This document shows positions 51,178 through 63,396 of a DNA stretch of 64,000 bases, piece after piece (position 1 is the stretch's first letter; each line of letters opens with the position of its first letter). A program made the translations under genes and the position numbers. The DNA comes from Adineta ricciae (Eukaryota > Rotifera > Eurotatoria > Adinetida > Adinetidae), in NCBI GenBank assembly GCA_905250025.1, contig CAJNOJ010000004.1:1202590-1266589 (forward strand), written 5' to 3'. Under the pieces are notes generated by a model. That model did not search any database. It saw only the letters and a list, made by a program, of their open reading frames with translations, and was not told where the DNA came from.

Positions 51178-51759
51178 TTATTCGTCGTCACAGGTATAAA
51201 GTCGAGCGCGAATTCGCTCGTGAACAAATTCATCTTTCAAATTCCAGCCCCATTCAGGTAAGACTTGTGGCCGTTTATGTGGTGTTAAAATAATTAGCTT
51301 CTTGGCAATAAAACGTAGCTGGATCATAACAAGTGGCAAATACGAAGGCGAAATTAGATGAGCAGCAAAACTGCAAACGATCAAATCGTAAACTTCACCT
51401 TCGCTTTCGAGACAACCATCAGCGATTTGTTCAAAGGTCCACTTCCCATGAATTAGAGTACCTACACGTTTTTCATACGCTTCACTCGTGTATGGATCGA
51501 TTCCATTGATAGTTTGAAAACCTAATTGCCGAAGAATGAGTGTAATTTCACCACTACCACAAGCTAAATCAAGAACACGTTCGTTGGGTTTTATACTCCA
51601 TCGTTCAACTAGTTGACGAACAACATCTACCAATCGATCTTCATGTGGATTTCGATAATCTGAACCATATTGACTGTAATATCCATTTACACCGAATTTT
51701 TCATAAGCGTGTCGTATAGCAAATTCTTCTTCATCGTTTTCCTCATCTTCATTGGACAT
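51178..51759 (-). CDS. class I SAM-dependent methyltransferase
   Basis: Single-exon frame of about 193 residues from the ATG at 51759. The ORF opens at 51780 with MHTNIKI, which may be UTR. SAM-binding motif I is VLDLACGSGEITLILRQLGF, with the acidic end of strand 2 in NGIDPYT. YDLIVCSFAAHLI is motif IV/post-I and KLIILTPHKRP fits strand 5. The N-terminal part, EFAIRHAYEKFGVNGYYSQY, precedes NPHEDRLVDVVRQLVERW. Substrate cannot be told from sequence. It converges tail-to-tail on the GH20 gene (61 bp between stops). Confidence 0.75.
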   Translation of the reverse strand: MSNEDEENDEEEFAIRHAYEKFGVNGYYSQYGSDYRNPHEDRLVDVVRQLVERWSIKPNERVLDLACGSGEITLILRQLGFQTINGIDPYTSEAYEKRVGTLIHGKWTFEQIADGCLESEGEVYDLIVCSFAAHLISPSYLPLVMIQLRFIAKKLIILTPHKRPQVLPEWGWNLKDEFVHERIRARLYTCDDE

Positions 51760-51979
51760 GATTTTGATATTGGTATGCAACGCCAGACAAATAAGAACTA
51801 TAGCAATGCATGAATCATAGACAGTGTTTTTCTCGAATATTTTACAATAGAGGACACTAGAGAACGAGAGATAATCAAGTCAACAGATGAATTTCATATA
51901 CTTTATTTTAAATTATATGCAATAGTATACACTAAGAACATGTATATGTAAAATAAAATAAAAGACAAATTATAGTGGT

Positions 51980-52435
51980 TCAATAAGTTTCATACAGCAT
52001 TTTTTGAAGCGCTTCGATATAATCAACTGCAGCCCGAAGTGTCTGAACTTTTGATATACGCGAGGCGTTTTTCATTGCTGTTGTATATTGTTCTTTTTGG
52101 TTATCAGATTGGACTGAGCTAGAATCGAGTGGTAAAAGTTGTTGAAGTGTATAGAAAGCTTGATTAACATCTTGTACACGCAATCTTTCCCGTTGATTGC
52201 GTCGTTCAACAACGTGTTGCGGACGGAGATGATGTGGAATATGTTTTGATCGACGTGTTGATTTCTTCTTTATATCAAACCCATTCGTCACTGAAATCAG
52301 ATTTGCATCAGATGTTGGATACGCATCTTGCATATACATCGGTTGGTTTTCATAGTAATAGCAATTATAATATGGTTCGTAGGGAAAGTCCGGTATGTTG
52401 TTGGATATTGGTTGTAAAGGTATTCGTGAAGACAT
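51980..52435 (-). CDS. achaete-scute-like bHLH transcription factor
   Basis: Single-exon frame of about 151 residues. The bHLH domain is near the C-terminus: basic region VVERRNQRERLRVQDVNQAF, helix 1 NQAFYTLQQLLPL, a loop of about 20 residues, and helix 2 RISKVQTLRAAVDYIEALQK. 'RRNxRERxRVxxVNxAF' and 'SKVxTLRxAVxYIxxLQ' are the achaete-scute (ASCL) signature. The loop is longer than usual. Such proteins dimerise with Daughterless/E proteins and bind E-boxes to specify neural precursors. The N-terminal part is Tyr/Asn-rich (EPYYNCYYYENQPMYMQ). I chose the Met at 52435 (MSSRIPLQP); the ORF opens 8 codons earlier at 52459. Confidence 0.82.
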   Translation of the reverse strand: MSSRIPLQPISNNIPDFPYEPYYNCYYYENQPMYMQDAYPTSDANLISVTNGFDIKKKSTRRSKHIPHHLRPQHVVERRNQRERLRVQDVNQAFYTLQQLLPLDSSSVQSDNQKEQYTTAMKNASRISKVQTLRAAVDYIEALQKMLYETY

Positions 52436-52459
52436 GTTCGTCAAGTGAAATATGTGCAT

Positions 52460-53644
52460 GTGACTTATGGATAGAAGAGTTTAAATAGGTCTGGTTTATT
52501 TCGATTTTCCTCTCTCTCTCTCGTTCTCTATCTGTCTGTCTCCTCTCATTAATGAGCTAGAATTGATGAGATTTTAAATGTTCGTCTCTTTTTCCCGTGC
52601 GCATGTGTTGAGCAAAACAACAATTTCACACATACCCACATTTACGGGCCTTGTAATTATTTCGGTGACATCACTCTGATCAGCTATCTTGAGAATGTAT
52701 ACATTACGTTGCGATTATTGTTCATCATTAATGTGAAAGATGGAAAATCAAAAGAAAGAGAATGAATTTGATTTGCACATTCTTTGATCGTTATTCGATG
52801 ATAGAATAGAAAACAATGTGTGATGTTTATCTGAATTGATTTAAGAACGAGACAGAGAGAGGGGGGGGGAAATCTAAGTAAGAATTTCAAATATTGTACC
52901 CAAGCAGGTGTACTGCATAGAATAATTCTTGATTAATATAAATAGAATGTCATTGAAACATCTATCAGCAATAATTTTGCATGTACTGTATACATAAATA
53001 CTACCCGAATAGGCACACTGCTTTCGATCTAAATGAGCTTGTAATTATGCCGAGTACACCAAAGTCTATCTGCTCTGCTCAGTTCGATAAAACAGACACG
53101 CATATGTTCTTCATACATGAAGAACAGGCAGATTGTGCTTTCCTTTTTCTCATCTTCGTTCGTTCACAGCAGCGCATTCGTTAGAAACAAATTCTATTCA
53201 ATTTATCACATATATTCTTTTTTTCGTCGTTAAGGTCAGATAAACGCTATCCTTGTTTCATTTATTGCTACTTGCATTTTCCAGACAACGTCTGTGACAT
53301 CCATAAATCTTTATTCTCTAACTGATTTTGCTAATTAAAACAACTTCTATACTTCGTCTCGTCTTCGAAAAGTATGCTATTTCTATCGATAACCATGCCT
53401 GAGGAAATAGAAATAGTGATACTAAGAATCTTTATCGATTGATTTTCCTTCTGTTATTCACTCAACACAAGTAATATCTGGGATACTTCCGTTCCTTATC
53501 TTTGTATTAATAAGTAATCATAGCATTTGCGTATGTAATTAGTGATGTCCATATTAGAGAATGTTAGTGTTTCTCGATGGTATTCGGAAGAAGAGCAAAG
53601 CAATATTGAATTACTGTTTGTTTTCTTACATTAGGAAAGACAAA
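52460..53644. other. intergenic 5' region of bHLH and stomatin, no gene seen
   Basis: A 1.2-kb divergent spacer with CT microsatellite at about 52511-52530 and a G9 run at 52861-52869. Likely carries the bHLH regulatory DNA. No coding signal. Confidence 0.5.
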
Positions 53645-54951
53645 ATGGTACAGACAACATCGTCACCGAAAGATGAAATTTATCCACAATGTGAGATTAT
53701 GCTCACTCGTTCTTCTCTAATCAAAAATTCTCTTTTCAGCTCAAATGCATTCGACAACGGCTACAATGGATAGTCCACGTATGTTACAATGATTCGATCG
53801 AGATCTATACTAATCGTTTTTCTGCTTATCTATGTTTAGGAGCCAATGACAGCGTTGATATGTGCAGTTGGATCTTAATCGGCTTTTCGTATATTTTAAT
53901 GCTTGTGACATTTCCGTTTTCATTATGTTTTTGTATTCGAGTTTGTTCTAGATTTGTAGAAATATCTGCATGTGATACTTTTTGCTTTTTCATCTAGGTT
54001 GTTCAAGAATACGAACGAGCTGTTATTCTTCGTCTCGGTCGGATTTTACCAGGCATGTAACTCAAAGACCGATTGAATGTTTGTCATTTCTTTGTTACCA
54101 GGTGGTGCTAAAGGGCCAGGTCTATTTTGTATGGTTCCTTGTGTTGATACAATTATTAAAATCGATTTGCGAACAGCAACATTCAATGTTCCACCTCAAG
54201 AAGTAGAATTAGTTTTCTCTCGTATATCGATTGCACCAAGGAAAAAACGCTTTTTCCTAGGTTTTAACACGAGACTCCGTGACGGTTTCTGTGGATGCAG
54301 TCGTCTATAGTCGAATCTTCAACCCGGTAAAGAGAAAAATAAATTCAATTGTGAACGTCCTGAAATATTTCACTATAGGTTATCAGTGTGATAAATGTAA
54401 AGAATACTCAATATTCGACACAATTACTGGCCCAAACAACCTTACGTAATATACTTGGAACTAAAACGCTTCAAGAAATCCTCAGTGATCGCGAAGCAAT
54501 TGCACATAACATGCAGACTCATCTTGACCAAGGTACCGGTCCATGGGGTGTTAAAGTCGAACGTGTAGAAATGTAAGCTTTTCTTTTATTACGATTGAAA
54601 CTCTTATGAGTGAGTAAACTTTTAGTACGGACGTTCGTTTACCACAATCGATGCAACGTTCGATGGCTGCTGAAGCCGAGGCAAGTCGTGAGGCACGGGC
54701 AAAAGTGATTGCCGCTGAAGGTGAGCAGAAGGCATCGCGACAACTGAAGGAGGCTGCCGATGTAATTGCAGCATCACCTATTGCTTTGCAATTACGATAT
54801 TTACAAACATTGACACAGATTTCGGCCGAAAAGAATTCGACAATTATTTTTCCTGTACCTGGTTAGTTAGAAAAAAAACGCATAGATTTTATTTCTCATG
54901 TTATTGTTATATTTAGTTGAACTACTCAATTTAGTCAAACATCCAATGTAA
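53645..54951 (+). CDS. stomatin, tandem copy 1
   Basis: Nine exons (53645-53690, 53740-53778, 53840-53940, 53998-54052, 54102-54202, 54261-54326, 54379-54572, 54626-54861, 54917-54951) give about 290 residues. A membrane hairpin ([20 protein letters not shown]) precedes the SPFH/PHB domain: [52 protein letters not shown] and [39 protein letters not shown] and the helical [20 protein letters not shown] follow. It forms oligomers at the inner membrane leaflet and modulates ion channels. Intron 4 begins with GC instead of GT; the same junction in copy 2 has GT. Confidence 0.88.
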
Positions 54952-55452
54952 AAATTGCTCTCATGAATTGACAAACATTTGTGTGCTACTCTAGTTGTTT
55001 GTTTATTGAATAAAGAAGAGTTCAATTTACTGCTTTAAAATAGAGAAACATTGCAAACGTTGTAGCAGTTACAGCACCATATTTTTAGGATATAAAAAGG
55101 AGAAATATGTCATGTTTTCTTCCATAATTATCACTTGATGCGGAATTTTTTTTTCTTTTTTGAACAACATACCTTCGGCATGGTGGAAAAGTGACTATGA
55201 AAAGAGACAAAATATGATTATGGCAGAAAATAGGAAAGAGAGAAAGGCAGGCGTCAGTTTATGTTTTATCGTTCAGCTTTCATAACGAAGTGTAACAGAA
55301 CGATGGCAACAACCGTCAGTTTAAATGAAGAAAGTAAAGCGACTTTTTTTACTAGATAAAGAACTGTTTTGATCACATTCTTAGATCGTATTCATCCAAT
55401 AAATACAGAAATTGCTTTTGGTCAAAACAAAGATCGACTGGGTAAATTTCAG
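54952..55452. other. spacer between stomatin copies, may hold first exon(s) of copy 2
   Basis: AATAAA at about 55009 ends copy 1. No complete first exon for copy 2 could be fixed. An ATG at 55325 with a GTAAAG donor is a weak candidate, in the wrong phase for the next exon. Confidence 0.4.
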
Positions 55453-56609
55453 GCAGCTTTATTGATGAGAATGCACAACTCGTTATAGGAGGAAACGAAG
55501 AAGAAACAAGAGAAACGACAAGCTTTGGTCTATGTGGCCAAATATTGATTTTTGTATCGTACATTTTGGTTGTACTGACCTGCCCTGTTGCAGTGTTCTA
55601 TTGTACAAATGTGAGTTTTTGAATGAGATCAAACCGATGTTCGAGAATGAAATTTTGTTCGGTAGGTTGTTCAAGAATATCAACGAGCAGTTATTTTCCG
55701 ACTTGGACGAATTTTGCCAGGTATATTGAGATTTCGAATGAAAATCTTCTTAGAAACATATTATTAGGTGGTGCAAAGGGACCTGGCCTATTTTTCATAC
55801 TACCCTGTATTGACACTATTGTCAAAGTCGATTTACGCACGACGATATTCAATGTGCCACCTCACGAAGTCCGTAACAACGAGCCATTTGCTTAAGTTTA
55901 TCTTTTGCTATGAATATGATAGATTTTAACGCGCGATTCAGTGACAGTCACTGTTGATGCTGTGGTTTACAGTCGTGTGATTGATCCGGTAACTGAGTTT
56001 AATAAATAATCCAAAATTTATATTTTTCTTCAGGTTGCTAGTGTAACCAAAATCAATAATATTCAGTCTGCCACACAGCTACTTGCACAAACCACCTTGC
56101 GAAATATACTTGGAACTAAAACACTTCATGATATTTTAACAGATCGGGAAGGGCTTGCAAATAGCATGGAAACACACCTTGACCAAGGTACCGGTCCATG
56201 GGGTGTTAAAGTCGAACGTGTAGAAATGTAATCCTGTTGACTATCATACAACAAAGAAGAGAGTTTGCCTTTGCCTTTAGTAAGGATGTTCGTTTACCAC
56301 AATCGATGCAACGTTCGATGGCTGCTGAAGCCGAGGCAAGTCGTGAGGCACGGGCAAAAGTAATTGCTGCTGAAGGAGAACAAAAGGCATCGCGACAACT
56401 GAAGGAGGCTGCCGATGTAATTGCAACATCACCAACTGCATTACAATTACGATATCTACAAACGTTGACACAAATCTCCGCTGAAAAGAACTCCACGATT
56501 ATTTTTCCAGTACCAAGTGCGCGTCTATTCTTTATTTCGAATTGATTTGAGTTTTTCCATACTTTTACTTTTAGTCGATTTACTTCAAACATTCAAACAA
56601 GGACATTAG
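55453..56609 (+). CDS. stomatin, tandem copy 2 (first exon not resolved)
   Basis: Seven exons are readable: 55453-55610, 55666-55720, 55768-55868, 55923-55988, 56034-56227, 56281-56516 and 56575-56609. They match copy 1 exons 3-9 in order and phase. Membrane hairpin [24 protein letters not shown] core [20 protein letters not shown] and [20 protein letters not shown]-terminal helix [20 protein letters not shown]. The tails differ (LLQTFKQGH versus LLNLVKHPM). No in-frame ATG precedes the hairpin in its exon, and an in-frame TAA at 55443-55445 lies just upstream of the acceptor, so an upstream start exon is needed. It is otherwise intact. Same role as copy 1. Confidence 0.82.
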
Positions 56610-56891
56610 TATATTGCTTTTCGCCTATAAAACAATTTTGAATAGGATAACAAGTACGTTGTAAATCACGGCTTGATTATCATTTATTCATATGCTCGAA
56701 GCATTTGTTATCGTTATTGTCGCGTCATACCTTCGAGAAAATGAAAGGCTATCAGATTTCTCTTCATTATTATTTCAGATTAAGAAACTTTTTCTTTACA
56801 AATAATCTGTGAAAATAAAAATCAGTCTCTAACGCAATTCCTTCATACATTCATCACCCACCACCGGTCACATTATTGTCTTATCATGAAC
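56610..56891. other. convergent 3' region, no gene seen
   Basis: Short AT-rich spacer between stomatin copy 2 and the minus-strand 7TM gene. Confidence 0.4.
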
Positions 56892-58112
56892 TCATTTTGA
56901 TTTCACCTCACTATTGGGAAGTACTGTAGTGGACAAAAGTAAATATTCGTTTGTTAATGTGCCACAGTTTGATGTATCTGTTGGTAAAACTTTTGGCGGT
57001 ACATCTTGTGACACAGTGCTCACCAACGTTGGACATAAACTATCTGCACTTAAGGTGGAATGACATGTTCGAGAATTGATCTGCTTCGTTACTGGTATGG
57101 GCGATGAAATTGTTATCGAGGTAAGATTTTCACAAGACGCCGTTAAATTGCGTTTAATATACGCAGCCATGAATACACGCTGTTGCTCTTTAGTCAAGGA
57201 TAAACATTTGAATGTCGCTCTACTAGACTAAAAATTTAACATCATCAGAATTTTAAGCCAAATCAAGTTAAATAAGACAAATTCTCTCACCTTATTGTGT
57301 ACATGTCCTTTTGTCGGACAAATTTTTTCTAGGAAAAGTTCTTCGTATAAAAACGGTCCAAGAAATGTGTAAACAAAGAATAAATTTCCATACGCAAGTA
57401 TCGAATTATTATTCATGTAAAATGTTAATAATGATCGTAAAGAACTAAATAGATATAAACATATCCATGTAATCGTTACACACAGAGCAAGAAGACTCGT
57501 TAGTAAATAGATAAGATCATTTCGGTAACTATATAAATGATACCGTATGCTTGATTGAAATGAAAAGAGAAATAATAAGAAGAAATTCAATGATAAAGAA
57601 CAAAGATATAATGGTCGTGAACATTCATTCGAGCATTGATCAAATATGTCTTCGTAATTATGATAATTGTAGAACCAAATAATGAGAATGCCGGCTTGAA
57701 TTAGGATGACAAGAAGAAATAAGAGAAGTGAACTTAACGATATTAAACAGGGTTTTTTTGTTGACGAATTTGCCATTTTGTAGAACCATTGATGTGAAAA
57801 ATGAATATTAAAACCAAGTAAGAGAAAAAAAGGAAATATTTGCAATGAAAGTGATTGAATTGTACAGATCAAATTTCTTGATGCTGTAGGACGAAATAAA
57901 AATGTCATCGAAGACAATAAAACGAATAGAAGTGATAGTTGGGAGATATGAATATAAATCGTTGTTGACGAATGATGATGATAATTTCGTACATAGAATA
58001 TGACATAGGCTAAATAAAGGAGCAAACCAATGACGAGTAAGCCAATTAAACCATACGATGGGAAATCAGTCATAAAGATAGATGAAAACGATATCGAATT
58101 ATTGATACACAT
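56892..58112 (-). CDS. orphan seven-TM protein, class C GPCR-like
   Basis: Two exons (58112-57291 and 57227-56892) are joined by a 63-nt intron in phase 0, which fuses GHVHNK to SSRATFKCLSLTKEQQRVF. About 385 residues. Seven hydrophobic helices are visible, beginning YGLIGLLVIGLLLYLAYVIF. The TM3 region (SRNLICTIQSLSLQIFPFFL) resembles the 'LCxLQxFxxxxxF' start of TM3 in metabotropic glutamate-type receptors. The loop before TM5 has CSNECSRPLYLC. The N-terminus before TM1 is only about 20 residues, so the Venus-flytrap ligand domain of class C receptors is missing. The tail is cytosolic, rich in S and T. The family call is tentative. Confidence 0.5.
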
Positions 58113-59316
58113 GGTTGAACGAGAAAAGAAATCTGGAAAAATGTGTTATTTCGAATCGATATGAAAGTAAATATGTACATACGATCGATAGAATAGTTCG
58201 ATGTCGTGATGATGAGACTAACGTACTAATGACACTTGAAAATGGTTCAACTATCAATGTGCACACATATTTGTTCGGTTTTTTCTCTTGCGTTCGGTCG
58301 TTCGCTCGCTTTCGTACAACATTTTGTCTGCACACTCGTAAAGAATCTATCTTTTTCTCCTTCGTCTCTCTCCTTTTCTAATATTGCGCATAGTCGCCTC
58401 CTACTATCATTATCGACGTCGCCGTCTATTTCATTATCGCAAGTAGAAGACAATTGTAAAAAATCGTTCATATGTATACATATATGTAGTCGAGTTTCTC
58501 TTCCTCTCTCTCTCTCTCTCCCTTCGTTCACGTAATTTAATGCTTTGTTCTTTCTTTCCTTCTCTCTCTCTGTGCTCATTCGAAAAATTTTCGTTTGTTT
58601 TTTACTTAACAACATCGCAAATGAAGATAGTAAAGCTGCCTAGTATATGCTGAATTACAATGTTCGATATTCCTCCTCTTGTTGTCCCTATTACAAAAGG
58701 TTTCATCTAGAAGAAACCATCGTTGCATTGTTTGTACAACGCTAATCTCGATTGGTGTCTTTCTTACGTATGAAGACGTAGAATTGAAGAAAATATTCGA
58801 TCGGCACTCGATCATGGCCTTGAGAAAATGTTAAATGGGCACAACGATCATTGGGCGTAGTGCGAGTTCCTTTTCACCTTGATTGCACATATATGTGTAA
58901 AGGAGAAGTTACAATAAAAGCGTGAAGAGTTGCTTTAAGGAAGAAAAGAGAAAATGTGTGAAGGTGATTTCTCTTCAGATATGAACGATAATTATAAATA
59001 TTTATTATACATAGAAGTACCTATCGAAGAAAAGGAGAAGTGATCTTCAAATTAATTGTAAGAGTCAACAAAAGTAGTTCTTCCTCGTTCGTTTCTTCTT
59101 TTTTTTCTACATATAACTTCGCTTATGTAATCACAGAAGAATAAACCGGCTTACAATCAATTTCCACATTAAACAAATGAACCTACTTAGATCTTCTTAA
59201 AGGATTTAATCTTCTATAATCATTGCTATTCTATTGATAATGTTCAATTTATTGTGGAAGGCAAAGAATATAACATGCACAGCAAAAAAGAATAGATTTG
59301 GTAAAAATGTCAAACT
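58113..59316. other. intergenic, no gene seen
   Basis: A 1.2-kb spacer with CT-rich microsatellite tracts at about 58500-58575. Overlapping open frames on both strands at 58099-58815 come from these tracts and have no domain. Confidence 0.5.
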
Positions 59317-61319
59317 TTATCTACTTTCACTACAACAACCTGGATTGAAATACAAATCCTAAAAACGAAAAGTGTTCTGTATGTGATTTTTAGAAAGTAA
59401 TTCATTGCTTCTTACATGACGAAGATGGCACTCGAAGCAAGGTGTTTGAAATGGTGTCGATTCATGTGCTGCAAATTTTTCATCCATAGTTCGATTAACC
59501 TGGAAGAATATCTTGCTTAGCATCATCTATCGTCTGATCTACTTACACAAGTAACCATTCTTGATAAATCATAGTACCAAGCTGTTCGAGCAAAAACGGT
59601 AATCAAAGATTGAATAAATATGCTACCATCGTCTGGTGAACGCCATGAAACATAATCTAAACCGAAAAGAGCATTTCAGACGTATGCTATTGACATAGGA
59701 TTAGAACTACCTTTGACAGTTGAATACCAGATTGCCATATCGCTTCGTATGGGTACCATGGTTGAGCGATGACTACCACTATCAACAATAGTTCGAGACG
59801 TTTCGTTCGAAATACTATCCGATGACCAGAAATTGCTACTATTAGATCCGCTTGGTACCGAACGATTATTACACTGTGCTGCAAAAGAATACTCGGAAAA
59901 TACGCGAAAGCTTACACCAAAGAATAACTCTTACATCCTCGACAAGCTTGTATGATAAATAACTTTGGTTTTCCAATCAAATGATCATCGAATGCAGATA
60001 TAATATGTTCATCAATCTCGAAAATAATACGCATTGTAAATCCTTCTTTCTCAAAGTTCTTTTTTATCCGCTCACATTCACTGCAAGTTCATCAACAGTA
60101 TAAATAGTTCCATTTCCACCATGACTTAAAATAATCACAACTGAACAGTCACATGAATCTTTTTTCTCTTCAATTAACTTCGCAAAGTTCTCTATAACAC
60201 TAATCATTTCCTAGAATTATCTCACAATTAGGAATAAATAGATGAAAAAGAAGTCATGTAACAAACTGTGTAAGTGAGATTTCGTCGAGGTAGTACAATA
60301 AAACCGAGTTGTTCAAATAAACTTTTTAATTTACTCGCATCAACATCAGATCCTTGACGAACTTCCATTGTTTTGAACGCATCGACGTTGTTGATCAACA
60401 AACAATAACCGCGGGGCTTACTTAACATTCGATAACACTGCAAAGTAAGATCTCATTTTCGAAGCTGGCATGAAGTTTGAAATATGATGAACCTTATCGG
60501 ATCGTCTGGTTGGATCTAAATGCGGATATTGTTCGATGAGATCAGCTGTCAGCAATTGTGCTTCAAAGCCCATTGGCACTTCATCTTCGAATTTCGTTAC
60601 TTCAATGTTATTTAAGTCATCCACTGAAATTTTATTATCAATTGATTCAATATTTGTGTCCATACGCCGTAGTTGTTCATCTTCGATACTGGTTGGTCCT
60701 GTAGGTTGTCCTCCAACAAGTGTTGGAAAATGATATTCAGCATCGAGCTGTTGACGGATATTACTTAGAAGAAACTTCTCATCCAATAATTGTACTAAAT
60801 GTTGATTACCTAATTAAAATATAAACATATACTTAATCTGTGTGCCGTCGATGTACTTACCGGCCAAATACAAGGCCTCTACCAAAGGTTTGAATGCATG
60901 TTTACCTCGAGTTAATAAGAAATTAATTAGTTCACGTTTACGATCTTCGGGAACCGGATATTGCTAAAAAAAATGAACTGAAGTTTGAGATCGACTAATA
61001 ATATAACCAAAAGATGAGCCTACATGGAGAATTCGAGAACAAACCGAACGTGGTATCACACCTGCTGATTCCAAATAGTCCATAACTTTCGTAGCTTGGC
61101 ACATTGAATAAATCAATTTGTAACGATTCTTAGTAAGTATTCTTGTGCACTCAACATCGTCAGCATCATCATCCTAGTAACTTTCATCATTTGATCCATT
61201 AACAGAGGCGCAAGTAAGTAACTTACTTCATTCTTCGTTTCGTCTATCGACGCACTCATTAAAGAGTTCTTTTTTACAAGCTCAACTAAAGTCAAAATCA
61301 TTTTTTCTTGCTCCGACAT
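59317..61319 (-). CDS. initiator-type caspase with N-terminal CARD
   Basis: About ten exons; exon 1 is 61319-61227. The CARD spans LTKNRYKLIYSMCQATKVMD, ESAGVIPRSVCSRILHQYP, RKRELINFLLTRGKHAFKPL and VEALYLAGNQHLVQLLD. After a linker the p20 domain starts CYRMLSKPRGYCLLINNVDA with KLKSLFEQLGF. The catalytic His is in VVIILSHGGNGTIYT (about 60120) and the catalytic Cys in KPKLFIIQACRG (about 59945). The p10 part has VPIRSDMAIWYSTVK, then DYVSWRSPDDGSIFIQSLIT. The last exon encodes DLYFNPGCCSESR. CARD plus QACRG points to a CED-3/caspase-2/-9-type apoptotic initiator activated on an Apaf-1-like platform. The exon junction between TIYT and FEIDEHIISAFDDH is not certain; a 47-nt intron is the best fit. 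Confidence 0.85.
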
Positions 61320-62587
61320 TCTCAGGATTGAATGCGTTTTCAAAATGTACGAAGTAAAACTGTAATTTTAATCTCGTTCCAGACGCTCTACGCAAGCCTT
61401 CTAAAAGAAACCATCAAAAGATAACAATTCGCTGTGCATTCTAAGCACTTAACTCGCATTAATAGAAGAAAAACGTTTGTTTACTAACTTTTTCTTTCTT
61501 TTCATCGATGCCAATGGGATCAGTTACATCTGATAGATAGATGAAACCATTCATGGATAACAAACAGATGTCGCTGTGCTGAGCATTCACCCTCAGTCAA
61601 AAGCATGCGGGGATGACAGTAGTTCATGCTATAAACAACTGCCCCTACTCAATTGTATCACAACCATCTCTGGGGAAGCCTTGGATTTTCTATACTTCAT
61701 CAATAGACTTAATCAATCATAGAAACGTCATTTCTTCATCGTGCACATCGAAGATCTATTCCATGTGTGACATGTTTTCTTTTTCAGCCATTTGAAGACG
61801 CTTGGCCTTTTCTCACTCTCGAGATCATATTATCTAGCGGTGCATTTCAATTCAAGATCTACTTTGTTTTCGACTTCTACATTGCAAATCGATCCAAACA
61901 AATATTCATCATGCACGTGTGTCTTTTGATTGTATTCAAGTTTTCTAGGTCGGATCGAAGAAGAAATAAAATCTTGAACGTTTATTCGTTTAGATTGCTA
62001 TCGTTTATACCACACATGTATGTTCATCGTTGTTTTGTATTTTCACGTGTTTCACAGATCATCTGGGCATCGTTGCCATTTTGCTTGATGTTCATTCATA
62101 TGTACACGTAGCTAACAAAATTGATTTCTTTTCAGATGTGCAATATTTGTGTCGATTTAAATGAAGAAGGAGGCTTTGTCATACTCATTCATGTACACGC
62201 TATTTCGCTGCTCACATGAGAGCAAGTTTCGTTGGAAAAGAAGAGACAGATTTTGGTACATGAGACAATATTTTTAACGGCAAAATCGATCTTGACAATG
62301 TCGAAATTGTATAGGATGACGATGGGAAGTTTCATTCTTCGTGCCGAACCATCGAATTATTGTCGAATGAAGTACCAATTGATGTACACAAGATCGAATG
62401 AAAATGACGTTGAAACATGATAGTTCAGTTGAAAATCAAACGTATATGATTATTAGTTTGCTGCTTCATATTCTATCAATATCGGTTGATTGAATCGAAA
62501 GTGCCAGGTTAACAAACACATACATACGTATATGAATGTAGAGAATGAGAATTTGTAACTAGTTTACCATTGACTTGCTTTTCTCAC

Positions 62588-62656
62588 CGCCACCACCGTC
62601 ACCATCATCATTATCATCATCGTTGTTGTTGTTGTCGTCGTCGTCGTCGTCGTCAC
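62588..62656. repeat. compound trinucleotide microsatellite
   Basis: CAC/CAT units pass into GTT and then GTC repeats (six or more GTC-type units in register) over about 69 bp. Confidence 0.75.
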
Positions 62657-63396
62657 AAGCAGCATAACGAGATCGAATTGAAAATGGAGAAAATGCATTT
62701 GAATACTTCAAAACAAGCTATTCCGTCTATACGTGTGAGAATGCATGTGTTTAATCCAGTTGAAAATTTCATTCGATTCTATTTTTCATCTAGATTTCAC
62801 GATTGATCTAATGCTGGCAACGGGGGAATGCATTTGAATCGAATCGAATCAAAATCAACAAGCAAGTGAAGATTTCTAGTCAAGTCAATGAGGAGCGACT
62901 ATCTTCGTTGATTTATTTTATTATTTGCATAACATATGCTTGTGTTAGTTTTTCAAATGCATAGAATGCATCTATAGATGTTGTTTGTATAGTTGCCGTC
63001 GTGTACAGTGAAATAGTTGTTACTGCGGCATTGTAAGACGTATTAAAATAAAAACGCCAAGGAGTTTATGTTTATGTCAAGTTCAATGAAGATGTGTGAC
63101 ATTGGAATGGAGTATTCTTGATACGTGTATTTCAGTTGCGAAGCAAAGAGAAAGACTGACGTTAACGTCATACTACTGCTTAGCTTATGTTGTGTCGTTG
63201 TCCATTGAACTGCATGTGATCAATATATGCAAATCGAAGATGAAATAATTTCGAAGAAAACGATTCGCTTCTTCTGCTACATGAATATGACATGTTGTTG
63301 ATATTCGGTAGCGAGATGAGCAACGATTTCGGTTGCGTTCGTGCTACTATGTTTGATTTCTATATGACATGTCAGTGATGAATTTGTGAAATTTCG

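Noticed and set aside
58236..58615. Overlapping frames at the CT-rich tract
   Set aside because: Both strands are open because of simple repeats; no homology or splice logic.
62570..62806. Histidine/arginine-rich 78-codon frame
   Set aside because: It is a translation of a trinucleotide microsatellite.
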